From Tubulanus polymorphus (lineage: Eukaryota; Nemertea; Palaeonemertea; Tubulaniformes; Tubulanidae), in NCBI RefSeq assembly GCF_964204645.1, contig NC_134035.1, positions 12,445,951 through 12,505,950 of the forward strand: a DNA stretch of 60,000 bases, given 5' to 3'. Shown here in pieces: positions 44,393-58,110 of this stretch (the stretch's first letter is position 1; each line of letters starts with the position of its first letter). The position numbers and the translations under genes were made by a program. The notes below the pieces were generated by a model, which was given only the letters and a program-made list of their open reading frames with translations, did no database searches and had not been told where the DNA came from.

Positions 44393-44520
44393 GGCGGGCG
44401 CAGGGAAACCCTGTTAGCCTAACCGCGGTTAGTGGCTTATCCGTGGTTAGGCTAACCAGATTGAAATAAGAGGCCGCACGAAGACAATGGTTAGCTAACA
44501 GCGTTTTCCTGCGCCCCATA
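44393..44520. mobile_element. Inverted-repeat element, 'ccctgttagcc' family
   Basis: GGGCGCAGGGAAACCCTGTTA ends pair with TAACAGCGTTTTCCTGCGCCC; inside GGCTTATCCGTGGTTAGGCT. Single unit of the doubled element at 29920-30275. Confidence 0.75.
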
Positions 44521-44539
44521 TATGCCTAACCACGGTGTA

Positions 44540-44610
44540 CTAACCACGGTTGCTGGTTAGCGCGCTTGCTCTCTGCGTGCAAGGCCCGGCTTCGATCCCC
44601 GGTGAGTGCG
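44540..44610 (+). repeat. tRNA-like sequence (SINE head or tRNA pseudogene)
   Basis: TGGTTAGCGCGCTTGCTCTC followed by GTGCAAGGCCCGGCTTCGAT CCCCGG: A-box-like, an anticodon-stem-like CTTGC/GCAAG and a B box GGCTTCGATCCCC. The acceptor stem does not close, so it is not a working tRNA. Confidence 0.5.
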
Positions 44611-46779
44611 CGTAATTTCGCTGTCATTTCTCTTCGTCGTCCCATCATTAGATATTCAGTTTGTTACCGCTTATGTATCTTGACCATTTTTTTTAAAACA
44701 AAGTAGCTAAACGTTTCAGTGTGAATTGACCGGATTGTTGTCGAATCAAGGTTAGGGATACCGGCGACGCTACTGCGGCAAGCGAGGATTCCACCAGGAT
44801 CGCCAGTGGTACTGGTTTATACCGCGCTTCTATTCGGGTTTCACTACATCGTATCACTCGTAACCATCCTTTGATGGCTAGGTCTAGTTCCAATAAGCAA
44901 AAATAGTTCCTTCAATTGCCTCTTAAATCTAAGCCAACTTTTCTCATAGGGAAATCAATTTCTAGTGAAATCTTGATCATACACTGACTTTGCCATACAA
45001 AGACAGTTTAATTGACAATTTTCAAATTTCGATACCTAGAAATCAAGTTCAAATTTCACGGAAAATGAACATATTTTCACTACAGTGTTTTGTTGCGCTT
45101 TCTGAAATTCTGTATATTTGTAGTTTGTTGAACATCAACATTATGTTCAGAAAAACTTGTTCATCCTTTGTAAATATTGTGTTTCGCGGTGTAATGTAAA
45201 CTTTACATCAAAATCTGTTTTTGCCCTGCGCAACATCGAATGAAAACTTTAAAAAGTGAAACAGCGTTGATCGAACAGGTGAAATTTCATGCTTATTCTA
45301 TGAATATCATCGTATCGTTGTAAAACACTAATTTACTAAATTGAAACGAACAAATCCAGCTGTTTACATATCGACGTCACATTATGTCACGTGACGATGG
45401 TTTAATCCGAACCGATCGAGTATCGTTAGTACACAAATATAAATCAAAGCCTTTCTACTCGATACACAGCGTGATACTGGACGGCTATCTTTATTGTAAG
45501 TCATTTTCTGGCTGGAATAATTTCCGACTAACGACTGCTGACCGCCGTCAGATGAGATACACTCAGTCGCTTTATAGCCAGCTATCGTTGATAGCATATT
45601 GCACGCTGAATAATGCGCTAACACTAAATACATCACCCTTAGGGAAGCCGGGTCCGGGTCGATGAAGGTCGAGGGTGATTAGCATTCGAAAAAGGGCTGG
45701 CACCTTTCACGACCTGTTTATATGAATCCATATAGGATTATAGATATCCCGCAAATTGACTAAAAGTTTATTAGAAAGATATCTCAAATATTTCGGGCTG
45801 TCACTATATACCCCTACATTCTAATACGCAGTTGATGTTAGTTATGTATAGGATCTTCATTTAAACAAAAGGTTATTGGTCTTACTTGTATTATTTGTTC
45901 ACATAAACCGTCAACTTTACTTTTGAGTCAAACTCTTCGAGTGACGTCACGGGCCCGTCTCACTAAATGGCGTACAGTTTCATCGGTTATATGGCAACAA
46001 CTAGTGGAACTTTAGGAGGTTGTGAAACGGTCCCCGTGTCTGGATGAGGAAAAATTCGGTTCCTCTCAAGCAATACGTTTGATGGCAATTTATGCCCGCT
46101 GGCGGCGCTGGTCGAATCTAACGGTTCTCCAGAAACAGGCGCACATTTATGACAGATTGGTTTGAGAGTGGACGTTGAGAGAAAGTCATCTGCGACGCAC
46201 ACGTATCTGTTGTTTTCAGCGGGATTATCTGAAATCTAGCTGTAATTGCCAGGCGATCATCATCAACAGATACAAATTCCACATCTCGTTAACAGTCCAC
46301 CCACATCCACTTTACACCGCCACAACAAACCCTATCTACCTCGATTAATAATACGATGTCTAATCGCCTCATTTCGGGACGGTTTTTATCTTGTCTTCGG
46401 AATTCAGTCAAGGAGCGACAATATCCATTGCATAACTGTGCTGGTTCATAACTGGTGTTTGCGGTTCATTTTCAATGAATAGAGTCCTAGGCAAACTTTT
46501 CGAAAATGTCCTGATAAAATGTCTAATAGCTGGTGTTTGTTGTTAATTTTCAATTAAAAATGTCTCAGGCGAAGTTCTGAACACATATGAAGTGTGGACG
46601 ATCATCAACTGGAAGTTGTATAAGATAAAGTATGTGACGCTTGAGATGCAAGGTCAAGATAGCAAAATAATGATACTTGTATATTAAAATCCTCTTGAAT
46701 TTTAGCAAATATTGCGTCATCTCTGTATAATGACAATGGTCAGTAAATCTATAGCTGCGATACTCATTCGATACACAAT

Positions 46780-46985
46780 GCTATAAACACAGCGGAATGA
46801 GTCTCCGGAACCAGTTGCAATTCACACGCAATCATTTGACCCGTGCTAAAATTTCGGCTCGGGTATGGTCCGACGTTTCCTTGGCCCGGATCAAACGGGC
46901 ACGGGCCCACTTGGCACCTGTGTGAACAGTAATCCGGGCCAAATTTAGCTTGGGCCAAAAATACTCGAGTGATCGTGGCTTTTAT
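46780..46985. mobile_element. Foldback element, GC-rich 'ggcccgggcc' family
   Basis: CCGGAACCAGTTGCAATTCA, CCCGTGCTAAAATTTCGGCT, ending CTCGAGTGATCGTGGCT. Third copy of the 10174-10469 family. Confidence 0.65.
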
Positions 46986-47364
46986 AGATGGCAACGATAC
47001 TAACAGGACACATTCCTATCATGTACCCGCTTACGTGCTTGCACCATCGTATTTCAAGATGACGATTCTGATGGCTAAGTCTTCCTTCGTGATGTAGCAA
47101 TCTATTTTCTGTACACATTCAGCTATACTCAGACCGTACAGACATATGTAACGTGTAACGTATCAATCATATATACATGCGAGTGCCATTTTATTTCTGA
47201 CTGTCATTGAAAAATAATTTCTCTGTGGAACTGAGGAGACCGTATTTCAAGTGGTTTCGTATTGTACCGCACACAATCTATCGAGTGAATTACTCCTAGA
47301 ATATGTATATTACATTGGTTCATCGCTTCGTTAAAATTATAAATTAGCATTTAGATTTAGCATA

Positions 47365-47515
47365 TTACAGTATAGTCGAAACGTTGAATGAAATACTAAC
47401 TCAAGAAAACATTTCGAACTGAATGTTTTTCATTACTGTTATGGGATTATCGTCACAGCACGGACAGAGTACTGTCATCAGTGGTTATCATATCATATCT
47501 TATTCAAGCAACACG
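47365..47515. mobile_element. Dispersed repeat related to family F2
   Basis: TATAGTCGAAACGTTGAATG, ATGGGATTATCGTCACAGCA, GTCATCAGTGGTTATC. Shares its right part with 12810-12960 and with 49900-49950 (GTCATCAGTGGTTATC). Confidence 0.5.
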
Positions 47516-48784
47516 GTCATTAATGTTTTGTGAGTGACTTTCTGAAAATGTATGATAGATAGAACCAAGTCTTAATCCCTATGTCCCCAAAAACTGATAA
47601 ATTAACAGTTAAATACAGTAAGAATTTCTTAATATTACTGAAAGTCTAAACCTATTCGGATGAGGGATCAGTTTCTGTACCCCCGTCTTACTTCCATTTT
47701 ATGATTACCCTTGTTGTTGATGTTTGGTTGTTAAGTGTTATTTAAATCATATCGAATTCTCGTGATGAATCGTTAATTTCCGTGACTGTAACGACGATTA
47801 GAGGCAACCGAGTGCTGGCTTTATTTCGCCGCCGATTTCACCGAAGATCGACTCTATTCATGCAAAACTCACATCAGCTGACATGTTCTTGACACGATAA
47901 AATTATCGAAAACGGATTAAATATGGGGGAAAATATATGTTTAGAGTGTTTCATCTTGATTTCACTAAATCATACGACAACATGATCGTAAAATATGCCG
48001 CGGTGCTTGATATCCATGGCTGCGACTGACTGCACGGCGTGTATAGTCAAGTCGTATCTTGTAAAAAAGATATATTGAAAGTAGAATATCGGTATGAATG
48101 TCCGGTAAGAGATATAACCTCATTCAATTATATTACTAAAAAGCAAATTCTGGCATAACGTGAACCTGCTTCAATTTGGGTGCCTGCTTCAGCGGCCTTT
48201 TATAATGGGTTTGAAAGAGCTGGAATAGCGCGCTCCAATATTTGTAATTTGTCTGTTTTCTCGGTTTTAAATTGTTTATTTTTCTCTTGATTATGTTGTT
48301 CCACTTAAACGTGAAGTAATATACTGAATTGAATTGAATTGAATTGTGAATAAGGTCTATAGAGTACTGCGCGATGCCGTCTTCAATTTCAAGTGATCGA
48401 AGGAAATGAATTCTTTTGAATGTCTGAATCAAATCTCCCCACTGCTCTCCATAACTGCTGCACTCAGCCGGTCTCCTGACGCCGGGAAAATAATATTTCC
48501 ATAAAATACTGTGGTGCGCCAATAATAAGCGAATCATTCGCAGTCGGTTAGGTCAATATCTGCGAGTAAAATTTCTATATTCAACCAATATTTCGACGTG
48601 TAAACTGAACCGCGCAAGATGACACGTCAATATTAGTCGCCGTAAATTGACTGTAAGATGACGATACTCACAATATAAAAACTACCATTCAGACGTATTA
48701 CGTCACCATCAACGGTGTTATTTCAAAATGATGTACCATTTGGTTTCCGTAGACAAGTTTCCATAGACAAACAATTAAATTGAT

Positions 48785-48942
48785 AAAAACCCATAATTAT
48801 GAAGAAAAACAAAGAGTTTATTGACGTTTCAACTAAATTCTATGAGCTGCTTCAGGGATTCGGGAGTCAGAACATTGAATAAACTACTACCCTTAGAAAA
48901 AAAGATTCGGACTTAAGTATTTTTGTTCTAAATTGTGAAATG
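48785..48942. mobile_element. Decayed F2 foldback
   Basis: AAAAACCCATAATTATGAAG, GACGTTTCAACTAAATTCTA, ACATTGAATAAACTACTACC, AAAAGATTCGGACTTAAGTA. Ends just before the trinucleotide array region. Confidence 0.5.
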
Positions 48943-49110
48943 TGAATTTATTTTCGTAAACCGGTTACGAGGTATCCAGTGCAAGCCAACAGGCTGTACA
49001 TAAAATTAAGGCGCTGGAACCTTGTGCAGAGTGCAGGGGAATGTGCAGTGATACTTATATAAATAATGCTATTAATAACCTTAATGCTTACAATAATAAT
49101 TATGCTAATC

Positions 49111-49760
<650 letters not shown>

Positions 49761-50776
49761 TGATGATGACAACAATAACTTATACAAATACAAATACAAT
49801 GATAATCATAATTACGGCAATATACTATAACCATTTATATTTCAGTAATTTAGGTAAAGATACTCATAATGATAATTGAAGTTTGTTTAGTGTGACATTT
49901 TCTAGATCATCTTCACAACACGGATTCAGAGTTTGTCATCAGTGGTTATCCCTTTCTAAGTGGTGTATGATGTCAATCGGAACTTTGTGGTGTTCTCTAT
50001 ATTTTCTCATTTTCTATAATGCGCCGCGCGAATAAATCAAGCCGTCCTCGTGCGTTCGTATAGCAAGCATACTGTAAGATCAGATAAACGACGAAAACTC
50101 TATGAAATCATTTATAGATAAGCAACAAACCTAATACATTATCCACTTTCTTTGATCTAAAACTTATGAGATGAAAATAACACGAATATACGCCGAGTCG
50201 GATGTTTGATGTATTTTTCTTGCTCAGTCGTTTTTACATCACTTTCGCATCTTGACTTCCATGAGAAAAAAATCATCGTAAAAACAACAATTTTTATAAT
50301 CATCATTCAAACGCGAGCTTTATAATGGAAAAGCTTCGCCTAGGATGTTGAGTTTTAACTAGTGAAACCATGTTTATAGATTTAAGCGGAAGGAGATCTT
50401 TTGAATTTTTAGAATTATAACTAGATAAAGAAGCTTTATTTTGGATAAGATCGCCTTGTGTTCCGTGTCAGTTTTTTTCTAGTCAAGTCAGAAACCACTT
50501 CATGCGGGCAGGTGATCGGGCAATTTTTTATTCTTCTGAAACGCAGACTTAGCATTAACAACTCCATATCGAAAATGGTTTTTGAAAAGAAAGAAACAAT
50601 GACCCAACAATGCCGGCAAAAATTATTGGGACAAGATGTTGAAAATACCTCGTTTGAGTGTAAACGTCATTACTCTCTGAGTATGAACACAATTTGATTA
50701 ATTTCGTACTGGATATCACGAACTATCGGGTTATAACGAACATATTTTCTAGTTCCTTGAAGTTCGCGGCAACGAG
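49761..50776. other. Intergenic, no gene seen
   Basis: A piece of the GTCATCAGTGGTTATC repeat lies at 49910-49950. An open frame of 79 codons at 50458-50697 has no homology I recognise and no splice context. Confidence 0.4.
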
Positions 50777-51022
50777 GTTGCACTGATAATAAGATAAAAT
50801 CCCACTATTTACAGATTAAAAGAATTTAAAAACCAGAATTTATTTATTAAATCTAAAATATTTAAAAGACACGACGTTTCGATCTCACCCTAGAGATCAT
50901 CGTCAGGTGTGAGAAATAGACTTAAAACAGGGGTATATATACAGACGAGGACGGGTTATATCCTCTACCCCTGTTTTATCTTATTATCCGTTCACCACGT
51001 TGGAGTGTGGTCATCGTTCTAT
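50777..51022. mobile_element. Foldback element, family F1
   Basis: ATAAAATCCCACTATTTACA, AAAAACCAGAATTTATTT, ACACGACGTTTCGATCTCAC, GATCATCGTCAGGTGTGAG, then a right end TTATTATCCGTTCACCACGT. Middle partly different from the 2616 copy. Confidence 0.7.
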
Positions 51023-52012
51023 GAGGTTGCACTGTCTTAGTTTAAAACTGGCTTATAGAATTGAATTGAAAAGTTACTAACTTTCATAGTTTTTCTTCAT
51101 AATTGTGTGCATTTTTTTCTGTAATTGAACTGTGAAAATGGTATATCATTGAGCGATTGACTGATTAGAGAGTCAGTAGAGATTATAGTGATAGAAACAG
51201 TGTAGAGGGGAGGGGGAAGCGTGCGTAAAAATTCTGGTCATATGAACCCGATTGATTTCATTTGACAGCGACACGGTCACCAATTGGCTCGGAATCGACT
51301 ACATCCTCTGATCGAGACGTGTCCCGGGTAATATCTCATCAGAATCGGGTATAGACGATTTACTGGCGCCGGTTTATATCGGCTAAAATAGGTTACGAAC
51401 ACACGCGAGACCCCGTAAACCTCGTTTGCGCGACAGCTACTTGCGTGTGGACCCTGCTCAGTTATTAATGATGGAAATGATACGGTAAAACAGTTTCTGG
51501 CGGTAAATAGTTTCCCTCGGGGCTCAGAAAAACACGCGGATCGCCTCCCCGGTCGTCAGGTGATTTGTCGCCAACTCGAGGATCGATGAAGCGTCGAAGC
51601 GAACTGTGAGAAATTGTCCACTCACCCCGATATCACTCGACACTATTCCTAAACACTGCCCTCGAGTCTAACGATCAAAACATCTTCATCAATTGCCGAA
51701 TAAATGGATTTTGTTACGCTCTGATGTCAGAACAAGTTTTCCCCTTTACTTTTCAGTTTCGTATATATTTTCCCCGTCAGCAGTGCTTAGTATTTACGGA
51801 AATTGGATCAATTATTTCGTAAGATTTTCCGTGTATTGAGTATCTTTTTTTTCAAGTGAATATCCACTGACTTCAGGACATTTTTGCGATCAATTGAAGT
51901 TTTCCTTCGAGTTTGACAGAATACAATATACGGATCATCGCCAATCAAGTGCGATTGCTTTTGACAAGTTTAATCGGGATTTTCCATTCAAATCGATTCA
52001 CCGTTTGACAGA
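51023..52012. other. Intergenic, moderately GC-rich middle, no gene seen
   Basis: Bases 51240-51620 are richer in G+C than neighbours and carry no open frame or repeat that I can name; a regulatory role is possible but unsupported. Confidence 0.35.
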
Positions 52013-52016
52013 GAGA

Positions 52017-52091
<75 letters not shown>

Positions 52092-52124
52092 CCTCCCTCC
52101 CTCCCTCCCTCCCTCCCTCCCTCC

Positions 52125-52217
<93 letters not shown>
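52013..52217. repeat. CT microsatellite with CCCT core
   Basis: (CT)n, then about eleven CCCT units at 52085-52127, then (CT)n again. Ser-Leu and Arg-Glu frames over it are artefacts of the repeat. Confidence 0.97.
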
Positions 52218-52220
<3 letters not shown>

Positions 52221-53501
52221 GCACGGATTTCATTACAATCATCGCACCAGTAAATTCAATCTGTAGGAAACTTGCTTACAAGACAAACAATGTTTGCTGA
52301 CTCTGGTCAGACCGTGCTGGACACACGAATCTCTTATAATCGAATTCATTAGGATCAATGTTATTATATGGCATGTCATTTACTTGATCACCAATCGGAT
52401 TATTTATTGTATATGAACGCATATCTACGTGGTTCTGTCTGACTGTCTGACCGCAATTTATGTGTGGTACAGGGCTACTGGGAGCTATGGGTTTCAGCGG
52501 CCTAGTGGGAATCAGGAGTGGTCCACAGGAATGACGAAATTTCTTTATCAAAAATTAAAATCTAAATCTAAAAGACACGACATTTCAGACTCTACGAAAA
52601 GAGAACACCTTCAGGTGTTATCGTGGTATCGGGTCATGACTGTGCATTTGATTTCACTTAACTCCACCAAAGTAAGAGAAAGCAAGACAATTGTTACTTC
52701 GTGGCTTTACTAGCCGCCTTCATTTAAATTGTTATCTGTTGAGTTTATCATGAAATAAAAGCATCTGTGACGAGGATGAGAGTTTTATCTGTCGATGTAT
52801 GAAGATAGTCATAACTAAGTTTAACGATGAACAGAACATGCGATGTATCTATATTGTGGAGACATTCTAATACGGCCGCCGGTGGGTTTCACTCCGCGCT
52901 TCGCAATTCAGCGCATGAATGATTACAATTTTTAAACATAAGACGCTTATTTCCAGCCCGAAGATAGAGTCAAAATAACAAGACGCGAAGCAGCGACCGC
53001 CAGTCAATCAAAGGCGGCGTTATAACCGGGGAACAGGCGAAATAAACGTTGCACCAGTTGTAACGAAGCATATGATTGGTTAGATACGGTCGGCTGATTG
53101 GAGTGCGCTGAACTGTAATGTAAGTTGTCGTTTAATGACACTAGAACTGAGAGTATCGATACGACATGTATCAATACGGGCTCATCAGTAAAATACATCA
53201 TCAACCAACCGTGTACTCATTTTACAGCATCACCTCTCTCTCAACCCGCTGCTGCTGCAGCCGCTGCGACAAGTCTTCGATTTTTTTCCACGCTAATTTC
53301 CGAGACGCGCCGTGACACACCGGGCGAAAGATATTTATAGAAGTTACAATAAAAAAGGAACTACCATATGTGGACAGATTTTCACTTCACCCACTGGGAC
53401 CTGCAGTTCCATTGGTTCTCAATTAAATTTGCCTCGGCACTATAGACACGTCAGAATGAACTAATTCACATGCTGGAGTTAGATCTAACCGGGAACTCAG
53501 G

Positions 53502-53780
53502 CCCGTGACGAGGGGGCTTTGGATCCGGGGCAACGAACGAACCCCCTAAAATGTTCCTTAAGTGCCCATTAAGTGCCCAGGTCAGTGTAAAAAGATTCGG
53601 GTCAAGATTGTTCGAAATTTTAATTCAATTTAAGATTGTTTGGAAAATGAAAAGTATTCCAATCTCAAAGGATTTATTCAGGTACATACGTATTCAATAT
53701 CGGTCATTTTTCGGTAGGAAAGTGCCTCTCTTCTTGAAATAGAACTGCCCTATAGAAAAGCTCGACACGGTCCTGGCGTT
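53502..53780. mobile_element. Repeat with 'caggcccgtg' ends, copy 2
   Basis: CAGGCCCGTGACGAGGGGGC ... AAGCTCGACACGGTCCTGG; GTCAGTGTAAAAAGATTCGG, GTTCGAAATTTTAATTC and GAAATAGAACTGCCC align with 38508-38730. Confidence 0.65.
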
Positions 53781-53816
53781 CGTACAGGTTCAGGGCTGCT
53801 TATTCCATATAGAATT

Positions 53817-53975
53817 AAAAACTCACACCTGACGATGATCTCTAGGGTGAGATCGAAACGTCGTGTTTTTTAGATTTTTTGAAATAATAAATGCTCGATT
53901 TTAAGATTCTTTTAATTCGTACATTTTGGGTTTTTGTCTTATCATCCGTCCACCACGTTTGAATGTGGCTATTGT
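53817..53975. mobile_element. Foldback element, family F1, one arm, clean core
   Basis: CACACCTGACGATGATCTCT, AGGGTGAGATCGAAACGTCG, then the arm to TTATCATCCGTCCACCACGT. Core used for the hammerhead-like reading (53829-53858). Confidence 0.7.
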
Positions 53976-55179
53976 ACTTAAAGCGAACAGTTTACATTTC
54001 TATGATTATTCCTATAAGCCAGTTTCATTCGATGTTGAAGCGTTATATTCTAGTGTACATACACGGCCAGTCTTTTCGCATCATAGCTACTTAAGAAAGA
54101 AAGGAGAGAAAGTGGGAGAGGGAGCAAATAACTGAATATATACATGTAAGTGTATTGTAAAACAAGTTAATTGGTTATAATAAAAGCTTTCACAATGAAG
54201 TGCATGAAGAGCTATAGCGTCTACTCCACAAACACTCCAATTTCTCGCGACGCAAACCGACGGTTCGTTCACCTGATAACCATCCTCCAAAAGCCAGATC
54301 TGAGCCTGAAACGACGAGGCGGTGATTAGTTTTTAAAGCGACTGTTTGAGATATTGATGAGGCGGCCCGAGGAGAGAGAGAGCGCAGTACCGGCTCGCTC
54401 AGAAACGTTATCCGCTGCGCGTGAAATTGAAATTTCGTTCGCGCAGAGTAACTTGTAAAAATTGAATTAGATTCCGCGTCAGACGTCGAAGTGCTCGCCC
54501 TTCTCTAATAACCCGATCTGTCATTGGGAGACGGCGAAAAAATTTCATAAAAATTGCTATAATGGATTTAAGTACGGCTACGTGTCAGGCGCTGTGGTGA
54601 CTGGTAATAAGATAAAATGACACGGTTGATTGTCTAAGCTTGATCCCGATGGTTGTTGCGACGATGGAATTTTCGTGTAGACCTGGTCGTGATGTGACTT
54701 GTAATTCAAATCCGCGGTGATGATTGTCACACTCGGTATCGACCGAAACCGTTCAAAATCTTAATCCGATTCTTCACACGCGATCGACTCGTCATCACGA
54801 CCTTGGGAACGCGCGCTATATGACCGCTAACAAATCTATTTCGTTCTCTCCCCCATTTCTCCCGACCGCCGGGATAATTGCTATGTATATCGTTATTTTG
54901 ATGGTGATGATTCTTCATTCCTCTCACAGCAATTTTACGACCATCAAACGTCCATTCCCTGCCGATATAACCGAGGTTAACTGACACCTTGGACGGGTCT
55001 GATAGCTCGGTTTATTGCGGACTTTCTATCGCTCACTCGCCATTTCTCCCGATAGCCAAATAGAAATGGCAAAAGAAAGTTTGATGATCTGATTAAAGCA
55101 ATAATATTCGATCGAACGAAACCGGGTTCGAAGACGTAGATTATGAATTACTGCGGAAATATTCTTTAGATATTCTTTT

Positions 55180-55466
55180 AGGTTTTAAGATAAAGATCCA
55201 CTGTCTACAGATTAAAAGAATTTAAAAACAAGAATTTGTTTATTCGAACAATCTAAAATATATAGAATACACGACGTTTCGATCTCACTCTAGGGATCAT
55301 CGGCAGGTGACGATGATCCCTAGGGTGAGATCGAAACGTCGTGTATTCTATATATTTTAGATTGTTCGAATAAATAAATTCTTGTTTTTAAATTCTTTTA
55401 ATTTGTAGATAGTGGGTTTTTTATCTTATAATCCGTTCACCACGTTTGAGTGTGGTTATCGTTCTA
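55180..55466. mobile_element. Foldback element, family F1, full hairpin
   Basis: AAAGATCCACTGTCTACAGA ... TTGTAGATAGTGGGTTTTT with about 100-bp arms meeting at ATCATCGGCAG/GTGACGATGAT. Arms hold AAAACAAGAATTTGTTTATT and the complement. Confidence 0.82.
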
Positions 55467-57729
55467 TTCTTGGTTTTAATTGGAACAACCATTTGCTGCA
55501 ATATAGAAACGTTACAGGATGGTTGTATCATATTTGAAATGGTAAAAAGCGCCGCCCAGTACTGAGAATTTCCCCTATTTCATAACGTGTGCAAACCATT
55601 TGCTGAATGAAAAAAGTCCTGCAATAGAATCTTGTGCGATACTTGTGCGATACTATTTATTGAAATGTACCCACAACGTTTCGGCTGTTGACTCAGAGTA
55701 ATCACCTCGTCAACGATGGAGTTCCACCCGCTGATGGCTGTTAGTGTTGTCATTTCATTTGATTTATCGCATTGAATTCCATTGTGGGGCCATTTCATTT
55801 ACCTTAAGATGACACGGATTAGAGTGTTATTGTTCTAAGGATTTAATCCTAGCATTTCGAAATACGTTTTTTTTTGCTATCCGTGAATCTTAAGGTCTTC
55901 TATACACATTACTAGTTTTAGACCTCACGAATCGCAAAAGCAACATATGCGAGGTAGAATACATGTTCCGAACATTCAAAATGAACATTCGCGGAGGTGT
56001 GTGTAGAATTAACTGTTCATTTTTCCCCGAGTAAAACACCAATTTCACGAGCATGAAGCGGACTATCATCCGCTAATATTTACTGAAATAACCAGTTAAT
56101 GATTGAGCGCCGAGTCGCGAGGAATCGTGACTAATTTGTGTTCAAGGCGGCACGTAAATACCGTATTTATATGATAGATAGGTCCTTCGGGCTGTTATTG
56201 TCAGTGTATTGTCAGTGATATCTGAGCAGCGCCATTAATGGTTAACTGCGCGTCAATGAGGGAAAAAATGAACCCCGCTGAATCGGAATGATGATTGCAG
56301 GGCTTTCCGTTTATTGGTCGAGTGATGATAGAACTTACGGATTATTTGTATTTGATTTTATACAGGACGATCACGACGACTGGTTGTTACTGGTCTGATG
56401 ATCCATGAGAACGATACGCATGACTCGTCGTGAACTCTATATATCAAAGTATGATATATTTAACTCAAACTCAAACGGAAAAGTGTATAATCTTGCTTAA
56501 TTCATCAGTAGAATCATTTCTTTATAATAAACTTCTTTGCTATTTAATGTACAGTGATTCACCTATGAATGAATCTTCTCTAGCTAGGAATGAATCTTCT
56601 CTTATCCTTATGCAAAATATAAGTCTATATTCCTTCGCGTGCACTTGTTTTTTTATGTTGAGATATTGAGATTAAACTTTCAATAATTGCTGGATAATTC
56701 AAGGCATAGCGAAGAGATTATTGAAGTTTTGAATGAGACGTTATAATCGGGGTATATAGCATTGATAAGATATGAATGTAATGCGTAGTTCTGTATCGCG
56801 GCTATAACGACGCTTACAACTGATAATTTCCTATCTCATAAAACCGCCCGAATCTCTTTACCGCGGTTCTAGTAGATATTTCCCTGATTCTGACAGATAA
56901 TTATCTTACGAGGCGTATTTCCTATTCTGTCCGTTTCCCACGAATATAAAATTCGCTGACCTGAGAATTGCTCACAGCGAGCTTAATGCGATTTTAATAT
57001 TTTCATCAAGTCGCTTATTAGATTACGAATCAGTGGGCCACCAGGCTATCCAACCGCTAGACCACTGTGGCCTCTGCCGGTCAGTAGGCCGCTAGGCGTT
57101 ACAGCATTTAGTTAACGACTACGCAGTTCATCACTGTGCCCGCTGTCATTACAAGGTGTCATTACAAAGTAAGACATACATCGTTGCATGGTATTGAGTG
57201 TTTCCACCATTAGATCCATTAGTCTAATGTCTTATGTTTTTAATCCATTTTCAGACGGTTTAAAACTTATATTTAATTTCGTAATATGGGCTTTTAGTGT
57301 GATGACAATATGTACGGTAGTATACTGTCGAGCTGTCTGTCTGTCTGTCTGTCTCAGTTGGATGGTAAAGATATCGAATATTACACGAACACTCCTCAAA
57401 CATGTATATAATAACTCTCACCAGTTTTACGAACGATAATTTCAATCATCGCGAAGTAAAAGCTCGAAAACCATTTGAAAAATTAGAAATCATTTTATGA
57501 TTAATCGCGTGTTAGGAATTTGAGACTAATGCGAACCCACGCACAGTGTGAAAATACGGCAGAAAATTTCGCTTAAATCGCTCGTAAAAGATGCAATTAT
57601 TAAGCGACATATCTTCCCCAATAATCGAACGATTCGTTATTATCTATAGCAGGCCCGGATACAGGTCTAATGGGCCTTGTACACGGTCATATTTTCTTCA
57701 GAGCGAATTCTTAACTTTTAACTGCTTTG

Positions 57730-57921
<192 letters not shown>

Positions 57922-58049
57922 AATCTTATCAACTTCTCCTGCATGGTAGGATGATAAAGACACGTTTTCTACTTGCAAATGCTGTAAAATGCATCAAACA
58001 CACCCACGAATTTTCAAAGGTGACGCCTCAAATACTTCATGGCTTCGTG

Positions 58050-58110
58050 GCTTCTTCGCGGCTTGGCGGATAAGGTGTTTGACTCGCTACCGAGACGTCG
58101 TGGATGCGAA
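58050..58110 (+). repeat. tRNA-derived fragment (SINE head)
   Basis: GCTTGGCGGATAAGGTGTTT then GACTCGCTACCGAGACGTCG and GGATGCGAATACC: A box, anticodon-arm-like middle and degenerate B box in tRNA order. Not a working tRNA. Confidence 0.5.

Larger units (their letters stand above)
43498..48780. other. Intergenic, repeat-rich, no confident gene
   Basis: Besides the elements listed separately I see several open frames of 60-130 codons on both strands (for example 45987-46202 minus, 48136-48537 minus) without homology I recognise or good splice context. A (GAATT)n tract of about 4 units lies at 48327-48347, a form often seen at LINE 3' tails. An inverted copy of the 39886-40132 repeat is at about 46440-46605. 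Confidence 0.4.
52218..57720. other. Intergenic, no confident gene
   Basis: Apart from elements listed separately, I see a related CGAAACGT repeat at about 55600-55790 (minus orientation; ACAACGTTTCGGCTG) and (TGTC)n at 57333-57353. At 57030-57080 the minus strand reads TGGTCTAGCGGTTGGATAGC, an A-box-like tRNA-derived word. Open frames of 60-95 codons show no homology that I recognise. Confidence 0.35.

Noticed and set aside
44540-44610. Functional tRNA gene
   Set aside because: A and B box words are present, but the acceptor and D stems do not pair, so it is kept only as a tRNA-like repeat.
44693-44893. 66-codon minus frame with hydrophobic middle
   Set aside because: No start context, no neighbours, no homology.
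45987-46202. Minus frame with CHKCAPVSGEP, considered as an exon
   Set aside because: Composition is protein-like, but the acceptor tract is poor and no partner exon or family is known.
48136-48537. 133-codon minus frame
   Set aside because: No homology recognised, crosses a (GAATT)n tract, no splice context; at most a decayed repeat.
51894-52253. Ser-Leu and Arg-Glu repeat frames
   Set aside because: Produced by the CT/CCCT microsatellite on both strands.
54724-54987. 86-codon frames on both strands
   Set aside because: Mirror frames of equal length; no domain, no splice signals.
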